DNA of 64,000 nucleotides, from NCBI RefSeq assembly GCF_001612985.1, contig NZ_BDBM01000024.1, positions 1 through 64,000 on the forward strand, in the 5' to 3' direction. The DNA is from Nocardia gamkensis NBRC 108242 (lineage in GTDB: Bacteria; Actinomycetota; Actinomycetes; Mycobacteriales; Mycobacteriaceae). Positions within the stretch are counted from its first letter, which is position 1, and each line of letters begins with the position of its first letter. The translations under genes were made by a program, and so were the position numbers. Shown here piece after piece: positions 1 through 8,302 of the stretch. Under the pieces are notes generated by a model, which saw only the letters and a program-made list of their open reading frames with translations, had not been told where the DNA came from and made no database searches.

Positions 1-1
1 G

Positions 2-538
2 GCCGATCACGAGCCGCGCCCGACCATCGAGGGCATCGGCGCCATCGGCGCCAGCGCACTGCCCTCGGCCGCCGGACTCGGGGTGCGGGCCCGCGTGGCC
101 AACCGGTTCCAGTCCGGCCTGATCGCGGCGTGCACCGTGAGCGCCGTCATCGGCGCGTTCGGCGTGGCCGATCCGCTGGGTTCGGCGCGCTGGCAAGGGA
201 TCACGCTGGCGGTCGTGACCGCGATCATCCTCGCGTTGCGCGGCCGCTCGTTCGCCGATCTCACCCAGGCGGCGACGATGATCGCGGGTGGGTGCCTGAC
301 CTCCGTCGCATTGGCCGTCGGGTTCGCCGTGGGCGACTCGGAGTACACCCTGCTCGCGGCGGGCGTGCTGCTCGCGTTCGCGACCGGCGTGGTCGGCTTC
401 GGGGTGATCGGACCGCACATCGAGGTCACGCCCGTGACCAGGCGGATGATCGAGGTCTTCGAGTATCTGCTGATCGTGTCGGTGATTCCCCTGGTGTTGT
501 GGGTGATGAACGTCTACTCGATGGCCCGGAACATATGA
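2..538 (+). CDS. eccD: EccD, T7SS integral membrane channel subunit (3' part)
   Basis: The reading frame enters from the left edge, so the start and N-terminal ubiquitin-like domain are missing. The visible ~178 residues carry about five hydrophobic segments and end with a membrane helix near an NVYSM tail, as EccD proteins do. EccD is the many-spanning core subunit of the type VII secretion inner-membrane complex. The C-terminus aligns by eye with the full EccD encoded at 32557-34023: both have a conserved Arg-Arg before an E-Y segment and then a final hydrophobic helix. Its stop overlaps the mycP start (ATGA), so translation is probably coupled. Which ESX class this locus belongs to cannot be fixed, because the upstream genes are outside the window. 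Confidence 0.9.
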   Translation, partial: ADHEPRPTIEGIGAIGASALPSAAGLGVRARVANRFQSGLIAACTVSAVIGAFGVADPLGSARWQGITLAVVTAIILALRGRSFADLTQAATMIAGGCLTSVALAVGFAVGDSEYTLLAAGVLLAFATGVVGFGVIGPHIEVTPVTRRMIEVFEYLLIVSVIPLVLWVMNVYSMARNI

Positions 539-1950
539 CCGGCAGCGCCTTCCGTCCCAGAGTCGTGCGGATGGCCTGCGCCGCAATGGTTGTCGGCGCC
601 GGAATCGGTATGCCGTGCCCGACCGCGCAGGCGATCTCGCCGCCCGCGATCGATCCCGGCGCACTCGGCGTCGCACAGGGTTTGAGCGTGCGGCCCGCGC
701 CGCTGGAGCCGACCGAGCAGCGCGCGGTCTGCGCCGAACCACTGCTCACCGGCGCGGCGCCCAGCGAACCACCGATGGCGCAACGAGTGCTGGATCTGCC
801 GTCTGCGTGGCAGTTCAGCCGCGGCGCCGGCCAGAAAGTGGCCGTCATCGATACCGGGGTGAATCCGCACCCGCGGCTGCGTTCGCTGCAACCGGGTGGT
901 GATTTCGTCTCCGACAGCGACGGAACAGCCGACTGCGACGGCCACGGCACTTTGGTCGCCGGAATCATCGCCGCCCAGCCCCATCCCGGCGACGCCTTCG
1001 CGGGCGTCGCGCCCGACGCGGACCTGCTCACCATCCGGCAGCTGAGTTTGGCCTACGAGCCGAAGGACCGCGGCGGCCGGGACGATCCTCCGGGCAAGAT
1101 CAGCAGCGACGGCTACGGCAGCGTGCTCACGCTGGCGGCGGCCGTCGTCCGCGCCGTCGATCTCGGCGCCACCGTCATCAACATCTCCGAAGTCGCCTGC
1201 ACCGCAGCCGGATCGGACACCGCCGACGCCTCGCTCGGCGCGGCGGTGAAATACGCCTACGACCGCAATGTCGTCGTTGTCGCGGCCGCGGGCAACCTGC
1301 AACCCGACGGCGCGTGCTCGAAACAGAACGAGGGTTCCGGGTGGAGTTCGGTGACCACCGTCGCGAGTCCGGCCTGGTTCACGCCCTACGTGCTCTCGGT
1401 GGGCTCGGTGGACTCGACGGGCCAGGTGTCCGAGCTGTCGCTGCACGGCCCATGGGTGGCCGTCGCGGCGATCGGCCGCAATATCGTGTCGCTCGACAGC
1501 AAGCCCGGCGCCACCGGCCTGGTCGACGGCGTGCAGACCACCGAGGGAATCAGGGCCGTGGAGGGCACCAGCTTCGCGGCGCCCTACGTGGCCGGGCTGG
1601 CCGCGCTGGTACGGGCGCGCTTCCCGGAACTCACCGCCCAGCAGGTGATGGACCGCATCATCCGCACCGCGCACGGACCGGGCACCGGACGCGACGACCG
1701 GATCGGGCACGGCCTGATCGATCCGCTCGCCGCGCTGACCGCGCAACTGCCGGAGAAACCCGTGAGCGCGGGCGCCGACGCCGCGCGAGCCGTCGCCGCG
1801 CCGGTGATCCCGCCCGGCCCGGACCCGCGGCCACGCCGGATCGCCGTCATCGGCTCCATCCTCTGCCTGGGCTGCCTGGCCATCGGTGTCGCGGTGGCGA
1901 TGCCGTTCCGCCGGTCCGGGCGGGACCTGAACGCGGAATTCGATCCGTAG
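535..1950 (+). CDS. mycP: MycP mycosin, subtilisin-like T7SS protease (first locus)
   Basis: 471 residues from the ATG that overlaps the eccD stop. An N-terminal signal sequence (about residues 1-33) is followed by a peptidase S8 domain with the full triad: Asp106 (VIDTG), His137 (GHGT) and Ser346 (GTSFAAP). Asn254 (AAGN) is the likely oxyanion residue. A proline-rich stretch and one C-terminal membrane helix (about 440-460) anchor it outside the membrane with a short basic tail. Mycosins stabilise the EccBCDE complex and can cleave substrates. The gene sits between eccD and eccC with a 47-bp gap to eccC, so the three form one operon. A paralogue at 31074-32546 belongs to the second T7SS locus. 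Confidence 0.95.
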   Translation: MTGSAFRPRVVRMACAAMVVGAGIGMPCPTAQAISPPAIDPGALGVAQGLSVRPAPLEPTEQRAVCAEPLLTGAAPSEPPMAQRVLDLPSAWQFSRGAGQKVAVIDTGVNPHPRLRSLQPGGDFVSDSDGTADCDGHGTLVAGIIAAQPHPGDAFAGVAPDADLLTIRQLSLAYEPKDRGGRDDPPGKISSDGYGSVLTLAAAVVRAVDLGATVINISEVACTAAGSDTADASLGAAVKYAYDRNVVVVAAAGNLQPDGACSKQNEGSGWSSVTTVASPAWFTPYVLSVGSVDSTGQVSELSLHGPWVAVAAIGRNIVSLDSKPGATGLVDGVQTTEGIRAVEGTSFAAPYVAGLAALVRARFPELTAQQVMDRIIRTAHGPGTGRDDRIGHGLIDPLAALTAQLPEKPVSAGADAARAVAAPVIPPGPDPRPRRIAVIGSILCLGCLAIGVAVAMPFRRSGRDLNAEFDP

Positions 1951-1997
1951 CGCGAGCGGCTATATCGACCGCTGGCCGCCGACCGAACGAAGGAACC

Positions 1998-4900
1998 ATG
2001 GCTACCGAAGGCTTTGTGCGCCGCCCACGCATCGCACCGCCCCGGGCACCCGGCGGCGAGGTGGCGCTGACCGCTCCGCCGGAGATCGCACGCGCGCTGC
2101 CGGCGCCGCTGATGATGAAGCTGATGCCGATCGTCATGGTGGTCGCGGTGGTCGGCATGATCGCGATGATGGCGATGATGGGCCGCAACCTGCTGGCCAA
2201 TCCGTTCATGATGATGTTCCCGATGATGATGCTCATGTCGATGGTCGGCATGATGGCGGGCTTCCGGGGCGGCGGGCCCAAACGCGCGGTCGAGCTCAAC
2301 GAGGAACGCAAGGACTACTTCCGCTACCTCGACCAGGTCCGCAAGGAGGTGCGCCGCACCGGCGGCAAGCAACTGGAGACGCTGCGGTGGAGTCATCCCG
2401 AACCGGCCGACCTGCCCTCCCTGATCGGCACCAGGCGGATGTGGGAGCGCAGGCCGAACGACCCCGACTTCGGGCACGTGCGCGTCGGCGTCGGCAGCCA
2501 CCGGCTGGCCACCAAACTGGCGCGCCCGGAGACGGGCCCGCTGGAGGATCTGGAGCCGGTGTCCACCGTGGCGCTGCGCCGCTTCGTGCGCACCCACTCG
2601 GTGGTGCACCGCTTGCCGACCGCCGTGTCGCTGCGCGCGTTTCCCGCGATCAACATCAGCGGCCGCGGCGAAGACGCGCACATGCTGGTCCGCGCGATGT
2701 TGATGGAGCTGGCCGCCTTCCACGGTCCCGACCATCTCGCGATCGCGATCGTCTGCTCGGACCCGGACGGCCCGGCCTGGTCCTGGGCGAAATGGCTACC
2801 GCAACTGCAACATCCCACGCAGCGCGACGGCATGGGCTCGGCGCGGATGATGTATCACTCGCTCGGCGAGCTGGAGACGGCGCTGGCGGCCGAGTTGCTC
2901 GAGCGCGGCCGGTTCATGCGCAACCCCCAGCCGACCCAGGGGCGCCTGCACCTCGTGGTGGTCATCGATGACGGCTACGTCAGCGGCAGCGAACGGCTGG
3001 TCAGCGAATCGGGCCTGGATTCGGTGACCGTGCTGGACCTCACCGCGCCGGAGGGCGGGCTCGCGGCGCGGCGCGGACTGCAACTGGTCGCCGCCGACGG
3101 GGAGGTGGCCGCGCGCAGTGCTGCCGGAGTGGAGAAGTTCGCCACCGCCGACGAGGTGAGCACCGCCGAGGCCGAGTCCTTCGCCCGCTCGCTGGCCAGG
3201 TACCGGCTCGCGACGGCAGCGCAGATCGTCAGTCTCGGCGAGGGAACCACCACCGACCCGGGGCTGATGGCGCTGCTGAAGATCCCGGACGCCGCCCAGA
3301 TCGATCCGGCGAGGGTGTGGCGTCCGCGCACCGGACGGGAGCGGTTGCGGGTGCCGATCGGCATCACTCCCGACGGCACGCCGGTGGAGATCGACATCAA
3401 GGAATCGGCCGAGAACGGCATGGGCCCGCACGGCCTGTGCATCGGCGCGACCGGCTCCGGAAAGTCCGAATTCCTTCGTACCCTCGTGCTTTCGCTGGTC
3501 ACCACACATTCGCCCGACGCGCTGAACCTGGTGCTCGTCGACTTCAAGGGCGGCGCGACCTTCCTCGGCCTCGACTCGCTGCCGCACGTCGCCGCGGTGA
3601 TCACCAACCTGGAAGAGGAACTGTCGCTGGTCGACCGCATGAAGGACGCGCTGGCGGGTGAGATGAACCGCCGCCAGGAGCTGCTGCGCTCGGCGGGCAA
3701 CTACGCCAACGTCACCGACTACGAGAAGGCGCGCGCCGCGGGCGTGCCGCTCGACCCGCTACCCGCGCTGTTCATCGTGGTGGACGAATTCTCCGAATTG
3801 CTCTCGCAGAAGCCGGACTTCGCGGAATTGTTCGTGATGATCGGCCGGCTCGGCCGGTCACTGCACGTGCACCTGCTGCTGGCCTCGCAGCGCTTGGAGG
3901 AGAACAAGCTGCGCGGCCTGGAGTCGCACCTGTCCTACCGCATCGGCCTGCGCACGTTCTCGGCGAACGAGTCGCGGGCGGTGCTCGGCATCACCGACGC
4001 CTACCACCTGCCGAGCGTGCCCGGTTCCGGCTACCTGAAGAGCGATGCGTCGGATCCGTTGCGGTTCAACGCGAGTTACGTGTCCGGACCCTACGTCGCG
4101 CCGCAGGGAGCGGTGACCGGGGAGGACGGCAGTCCGGTCGCGGGACACCGGCCCGCGTTGTTCACCGCCGCGCCGGTGGAACTGCCCGAGCCGCTCGACA
4201 CCGAGGCCGAGGCGGCGCCTGCATCGCCGTCCAACCCGCTGCTGGAGCTGCCGCCGCCACCCTCGGCCGTCGGCAGCGTGCCCGGCGCCGACGAGGGTAT
4301 CCCGGACACGCTGCTCGACGTGGTCGTCAAGCGGCTCACCGGGCACGGCCGCCCGGCGCACGAGGTGTGGTTGCCGCCCCTGGACGAATCCCCGACGGTG
4401 GACATGCTGCTGCCGGACCCGGACTGGCGTTCGCCGGTCAACCGGCACGGCCAGTTGTGGATGCCGATCGGCGTCATCGACAAGCCGTACGAGCAGCGGC
4501 GTGACGTGCTCACCATCAATCTGGCGGGCGCACAGGGCAATGTCGCGGTGGTCGGCGGCCCGCAGTCGGGCAAGTCGACGACCTTGCGCACCATCATCAT
4601 GGCGACCGCGGCCACGCACACCCCCGAACAGGCGCAGTTCTACTGCCTGGACTTCGGTGGCGGAAGCATGGCGGGCCTGTCCGGCGTGCCGCACGTGGGT
4701 TCGGTGGCCGGCCGCCTCGACGGTGACCGGGTGCGCCGCACCATCGCCGAACTCACCACGCTGATGCGCCAGCGCGAGGAGCGGTTCGCCGCCCTGGGCA
4801 TCGAATCGATGGCCGAGTTCCGGCGGCGCAAATTCGGCGAAGGCCGGCGCGTTCCGGACGGCGCGGCCGGACCGTCCGATCCCTTGGCCGACGACAAGTT

Positions 4901-6077
4901 CGGCGACGTGTTCCTGGTGATCGACGGCTGGGCCGCGATCCGCGAAGAGTTCGACATGCTGGAGCCGCAGATCAACGCCATCGCGGCGCAAGGCTTGTCG
5001 TTCGGCATCCACCTGATGATCGGCGCCGCGCGCTGGGCGGAGATCCGGCCGGTGGTCAAGGACCAGATCGGCACCCGCATCGAACTGCGGCTCGGCGATC
5101 CGTCGGATTCGGAGATGGGCAGGCGCACCGCGCACCAGGTTCCGGTCGGCCGCCCCGGTCGCGGTCTGACCCCCGAGCAGCTGCACATGCTGATCGCCCT
5201 GCCGCGGCTGGACTCCGACTCCGACCCGGGCAGTATGGCCGACGGTGTCGCGCGGGCGCGGGCCGGACTCGAGCAGCAGTACCCGAGCAGCCGCGCGCCC
5301 GAGGTGCGCATGCTGCCGCTGCGCTTCGGCAGGGACGAGCTGATGGCCTCCGCGAAGGCCCAAGGTATCGAGCTGAGCCCCACCCGCGTCGTCGTCGGTC
5401 TCGGCGAGGCCGAATTGCAGCCGCTGGTCCTGGACTTCGGCGTCGAGCCGCACTTCATGGCCTTCGCCGACGTCGAATGCGGCAAGACGACGCTGCTGCG
5501 CAACATCGTGATGGGGGTGGTCGAGCAGTCGACCACCGAGCAGGCCAGGATCATCATGGTCGACTACCGCCGGACCATGCTCGGCGTGGTCGAGGGCGAC
5601 CACCTGGCCGGCTACTCCACGTCCTCGCAGACCTGTGCTCCGATGATCCAGGAGGTCGCCGGGTATCTGGCCAAGCGGATTCCCGGCTCGGACATCACCC
5701 CGCAGCAACTGCGCGAACGCAGTTGGTGGAGCGGCCCCGAGATCTACATCGTGGTGGACGACTACGACATGGTGGCCACCGGCACCGGCATGAATCCGTT
5801 CGCGCCACTGCTGGAATACCTGCCGCAGGCCCGCGACATCGGCATGCACCTCGTGGTCACGCGCCGCAGCGGCGGTGTCTCCCGTGCGCTCTACGACCCG
5901 ATCCTGGGCACCATGAAGAACATGTCGGTGGAGACGTTGATCATGAGCGGGTCGCGCGACGAGGGCAAGCTGATGGGGGACGTGCGGCCCAGCAAATTGC
6001 CTCCCGGCCGCGGAACCCTGGTCTCGCGCAGCAGAGGTATCGAGATGGTGCACATCGCGCACCTGCCGCCGGTCTGA
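1998..6077 (+). CDS. eccC: EccC, three-domain FtsK/SpoIIIE ATPase of the T7SS (first locus)
   Basis: 1359 residues. The start is the ATG after AAGGAA, giving a basic N-terminus ahead of two Met-rich membrane helices (about 35-90). Three P-loop domains follow: Walker A at 483-490 (GATGSGKS), 853-860 (GGPQSGKS) and 1157-1164. Domain 1 has a Walker B with catalytic Glu (VVDEF). Domains 2 and 3 have Asp but no following Glu, as is usual for EccC. EccC binds the C-terminal signal of substrates and powers export. The third P-loop reads ADVECGKT, with Ala in place of the first invariant Gly; the paralogue at 34194-38225 has GDTESGKT. This suggests a weakened third nucleotide site. It is the last gene of the visible operon, followed by a hairpin. 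Confidence 0.95.
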   Translation: MATEGFVRRPRIAPPRAPGGEVALTAPPEIARALPAPLMMKLMPIVMVVAVVGMIAMMAMMGRNLLANPFMMMFPMMMLMSMVGMMAGFRGGGPKRAVELNEERKDYFRYLDQVRKEVRRTGGKQLETLRWSHPEPADLPSLIGTRRMWERRPNDPDFGHVRVGVGSHRLATKLARPETGPLEDLEPVSTVALRRFVRTHSVVHRLPTAVSLRAFPAINISGRGEDAHMLVRAMLMELAAFHGPDHLAIAIVCSDPDGPAWSWAKWLPQLQHPTQRDGMGSARMMYHSLGELETALAAELLERGRFMRNPQPTQGRLHLVVVIDDGYVSGSERLVSESGLDSVTVLDLTAPEGGLAARRGLQLVAADGEVAARSAAGVEKFATADEVSTAEAESFARSLARYRLATAAQIVSLGEGTTTDPGLMALLKIPDAAQIDPARVWRPRTGRERLRVPIGITPDGTPVEIDIKESAENGMGPHGLCIGATGSGKSEFLRTLVLSLVTTHSPDALNLVLVDFKGGATFLGLDSLPHVAAVITNLEEELSLVDRMKDALAGEMNRRQELLRSAGNYANVTDYEKARAAGVPLDPLPALFIVVDEFSELLSQKPDFAELFVMIGRLGRSLHVHLLLASQRLEENKLRGLESHLSYRIGLRTFSANESRAVLGITDAYHLPSVPGSGYLKSDASDPLRFNASYVSGPYVAPQGAVTGEDGSPVAGHRPALFTAAPVELPEPLDTEAEAAPASPSNPLLELPPPPSAVGSVPGADEGIPDTLLDVVVKRLTGHGRPAHEVWLPPLDESPTVDMLLPDPDWRSPVNRHGQLWMPIGVIDKPYEQRRDVLTINLAGAQGNVAVVGGPQSGKSTTLRTIIMATAATHTPEQAQFYCLDFGGGSMAGLSGVPHVGSVAGRLDGDRVRRTIAELTTLMRQREERFAALGIESMAEFRRRKFGEGRRVPDGAAGPSDPLADDKFGDVFLVIDGWAAIREEFDMLEPQINAIAAQGLSFGIHLMIGAARWAEIRPVVKDQIGTRIELRLGDPSDSEMGRRTAHQVPVGRPGRGLTPEQLHMLIALPRLDSDSDPGSMADGVARARAGLEQQYPSSRAPEVRMLPLRFGRDELMASAKAQGIELSPTRVVVGLGEAELQPLVLDFGVEPHFMAFADVECGKTTLLRNIVMGVVEQSTTEQARIIMVDYRRTMLGVVEGDHLAGYSTSSQTCAPMIQEVAGYLAKRIPGSDITPQQLRERSWWSGPEIYIVVDDYDMVATGTGMNPFAPLLEYLPQARDIGMHLVVTRRSGGVSRALYDPILGTMKNMSVETLIMSGSRDEGKLMGDVRPSKLPPGRGTLVSRSRGIEMVHIAHLPPV

Positions 6078-6100
6078 TCGGCGCGCCGTCGAAACCCCTC

Positions 6101-6124
6101 GCGCGCCGCATACCTCCGGCGCGC
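6101..6124 (+). terminator. Hairpin downstream of first eccC
   Basis: An 8-bp GC stem, GCGCGCCG pairing with CGGCGCGC across an 8-nt loop, lies 24 bases after the eccC stop. There is no T-tract, as is common in actinobacteria. It lies between convergent genes (eccC and the GNAT gene), which fits a shared terminator. Confidence 0.45.
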
Positions 6125-6168
6125 ACCGGGCGGCCCGCGACGGACGTCCAACAGCCCACGCGCTTCGG

Positions 6169-6774
6169 TCAGTTGTTCTGCCGCGGTGTGCGCAGGAACG
6201 CCGAGGGCGCCGCATGCGCCACCGCCGAAACCGGCACCGGCAGTTCGTCGTCCCAGCTGTCGACCCGCCGTTCGAACAGCGCGCGAGAAGGTCCCACCGC
6301 GAGCGGCCCCGCGATGCGCACCAGGCGGAACCCGGCCGAGCGGTAGTAGTCGTGCAGGTCGGTGTTGGTGGTCCAGGCGTCCAGCCGGACCCACTCGCGT
6401 CGCTGGTGGCGGGCGAGCATTCCGGCATGGGCGAGCATCCGGTGACCGACACGATGGCCCGCGAAGCGCAGGTCCACGATCATGAAATGGACGATCACCG
6501 AGCCGTCGAGTTCCCACCGCGACCACAGACCGGCATCGGCGCGGTCGTTGACCGTGATAGTTCCCGCCGGCTCGCCCGCGATCTCGGCGATCCAGGTCTC
6601 ACCGGCGTCCAGCGAGCGTCCGACGGCGCGGGCGAAGATCTCGATGGGCAGGCCGCGTCCGGCGACCGTCCACTGGTCGGAGCCGCGCGCGGTGAGCCAT
6701 GCCGTGCGCTGCACGCGCAGGTGGCAGATCATGCCGAGATCTCCTATTGTCGCCTGGCGCAGCACGATCGTCAT
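6169..6774 (-). CDS. GNAT-family N-acetyltransferase
   Basis: 201 residues. The acetyl-CoA fold is visible as a beta strand with EPAGTI, then HFMIVD, then a helix-start region RFAGHRVGHRML that corresponds to the Q/RxxGxG/A cofactor motif, then a final AGF segment (YYRSAGF) typical of the family. The substrate cannot be told. The last ~30 residues are an Ala/Pro-rich tail outside the usual fold. The start ATG lies only 3 bases after the stop of the GntR-family regulator gene, so the two form an operon, and the regulator probably controls this enzyme. Confidence 0.8.
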   Translation of the reverse strand: MTIVLRQATIGDLGMICHLRVQRTAWLTARGSDQWTVAGRGLPIEIFARAVGRSLDAGETWIAEIAGEPAGTITVNDRADAGLWSRWELDGSVIVHFMIVDLRFAGHRVGHRMLAHAGMLARHQRREWVRLDAWTTNTDLHDYYRSAGFRLVRIAGPLAVGPSRALFERRVDSWDDELPVPVSAVAHAAPSAFLRTPRQNN

Positions 6775-6777
6775 GGG

Positions 6778-7584
6778 CTAGGCCGAACCGGACCCGGGCG
6801 GATTGGCCAGCGTGGTCCGGATGACCGCGGTGCCTTCGGCATCGCCGAGTTCGTAGGCGAGCCGATTGCCGGTGGCCAGCGAGCGATGCCGCGTGGCCCG
6901 GGTGACCCGCTCGTGGGTGGCGCCGATACGTAGGTGGTCGAGCAGGATGGTGCCGGTGGCGACGCCGAGAACCAGGGCTTCCTCCGCACTGGCAGGTCGT
7001 GCGACGAGGGTGTCGCGGTGCGCGGTCTCGGCATGCCCTCGGTCGGCGAGGCGGCGGGTGGTGCCCTCCGGAATGTCGTGCGGGGAGTCGATCCCGGTGG
7101 CCTCGGCCAGGTCCCGGGGATAGAAGCTGACCTCCCACGACCACGGTTCGTTGTCGAGGAACTGGACAACGGTCCTGGCCAGCACCCAGGACTCCGGCGG
7201 TATACCCAGCCAAGTCGCGACTTCGGGGCTGGCCGGCTCCATCTTCGCGCTGAACTCCTTCGACGGTTCCCGGCCCGCGGCCCGCGCGATCTCCTCGAAG
7301 ATGTCGTGCGGTGTCTGCGGCCGGTCGGGACGGATAGAGTCGGTGACCACGGATTCCAGAACTTCTTGGTTTCGAACGATCGTCCCGCGGGAAGTAGCTG
7401 TATAGACCAGATTCTCGGTCACCAGCACCTGGATCGCGTTGCGGGCGGTGGTTATCGAAACCTGCATTTGATCGGCAAGCTCGGAATGACTGGGCAGTCG
7501 GTCACCCGGTTTCCACTTCGCTGCGCGGATCTCCTCGCGGAGGAGGTCTGCGATCCGGTGATACGTCGGACCGTCCGCCATCAT
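6778..7584 (-). CDS. GntR-family (HutC/UTRA type) transcriptional regulator
   Basis: 268 residues. Residues ~8-75 are a winged helix-turn-helix of the GntR type (YHRIADLLREEI, then PGDRLPSHSELA, then TTARNAIQVL). The rest resembles a UTRA effector domain, including a DLAEATG segment after a Tyr-Pro-Arg. Two ATGs are adjacent (7584 and 7581); the second is better spaced from AGGAG. It is cotranscribed with the GNAT gene and divergent from the DUF4254 gene. An inverted repeat at 7609-7626, just upstream, is a plausible autoregulatory operator. The ligand is unknown. Confidence 0.85.
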   Translation of the reverse strand: MMADGPTYHRIADLLREEIRAAKWKPGDRLPSHSELADQMQVSITTARNAIQVLVTENLVYTATSRGTIVRNQEVLESVVTDSIRPDRPQTPHDIFEEIARAAGREPSKEFSAKMEPASPEVATWLGIPPESWVLARTVVQFLDNEPWSWEVSFYPRDLAEATGIDSPHDIPEGTTRRLADRGHAETAHRDTLVARPASAEEALVLGVATGTILLDHLRIGATHERVTRATRHRSLATGNRLAYELGDAEGTAVIRTTLANPPGSGSA

Positions 7585-7608
7585 GCTCCTCGGTTGGTCA
7601 TGCAGGTA

Positions 7609-7626
7609 ACGAAGTGTACTCTTCGT
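7609..7626. promoter_or_regulatory. Candidate GntR operator (inverted repeat)
   Basis: ACGAAG-tgtact-CTTCGT is an 18-bp perfect inverted repeat in the 139-bp gap between the divergent gntR and DUF4254 genes. It lies 25 bases upstream of the gntR start and 24 bases ahead of the -35 box that drives the DUF4254 gene. Size and position fit a homodimeric regulator. Binding by this GntR protein is inferred. Confidence 0.45.
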
Positions 7627-7649
7627 GACTCCCTACGGCCGGGTAACGC

Positions 7650-7677
7650 TTGACAGGCGCCTTCAGAGGTTTATTGT
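7650..7677 (+). promoter_or_regulatory. Sigma-70-type promoter for the DUF4254 gene
   Basis: A perfect -35 box TTGACA (7650-7655), a 16-bp spacer and a -10 box TATTGT (7672-7677) give a predicted start near 7684, about 40 bases ahead of the GTG at 7724. It is the closest match to a housekeeping promoter noted in the window. Confidence 0.55.
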
Positions 7678-7723
7678 AATGAAGTCCTGATCCGGTGTTG
7701 TGCGGCGATGACGGCGAGGCAAC

Positions 7724-8251
7724 GTGGCAGGTTCGGATACAACGGTCGTAATGGCCATCCCCGGCACACCGAGGTGTGTCGATCCTTCGGTGCGCTCTCC
7801 GGCACCGGGATTGCTTCCCACGTCCGACCTATTGGTTCGGGCGTGTCGCGGGCACCGGGTAGTCGGTGGCCCGCTCCTGTGGTTCGCTCGTGATCTGGCA
7901 GTGCTACATGAGCGCCGCCTGGTCGGCCGCGGTGGATCGGTGGATACCGCCGTGGCGGTGATCCGCGAAATCGAGCGTCGCAGAGTCGAATTGGTGATGG
8001 CGATCGACGACTGGGTGATGCGCAGCGTGCCGCAGCATCGGCTCGGCGCCACGCTGCACACCGAAACGGTGGGCGCGGTGATCGATCGCCTCGCCGAGTC
8101 GTCGGTGCGCGCGCACCACGCGTTGATGACTCTGAACGCACACGATGAGCTGTTGCACAACGCATGGCATCATCTCGCCGAACTCGCGGACGCCTACGAC
8201 GATCTGGTGCGCGACGTCATGGCGGGCAGGCGGCGTCTGCCCGAGTGGTGA
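7724..8251 (+). CDS. DUF4254-family protein
   Basis: 175 residues from a GTG; an in-frame ATG nine codons later is an alternative. From residue ~50 the sequence has the layout I recognise as DUF4254: an RDLAVLHERR helix, a conserved IDDW, LHTETVGAVIDRL, then a helical C-terminus with HDELLHNAWHHL. It is predicted to be alpha-helical and soluble, with no signal peptide. The family has no established function. It is divergent from gntR and convergent with the EspI-like gene, with a strong hairpin between them. The first ~45 residues are low complexity and may not be translated. Confidence 0.75.
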   Translation: MAGSDTTVVMAIPGTPRCVDPSVRSPAPGLLPTSDLLVRACRGHRVVGGPLLWFARDLAVLHERRLVGRGGSVDTAVAVIREIERRRVELVMAIDDWVMRSVPQHRLGATLHTETVGAVIDRLAESSVRAHHALMTLNAHDELLHNAWHHLAELADAYDDLVRDVMAGRRRLPEW

Positions 8252-8276
8252 GCGGCTGATCCGTTCGCCCTTCTTG

Positions 8277-8300
8277 CCCGCCGGGCCACGGCCCGGCGGG
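8277..8300. terminator. Bidirectional hairpin between DUF4254 gene and espI
   Basis: CCCGCCGGGC pairs perfectly with GCCCGGCGGG across a CACG loop. It fills the 51-bp gap between two convergent genes and can serve both strands. Confidence 0.7.
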
Positions 8301-8302
8301 TG

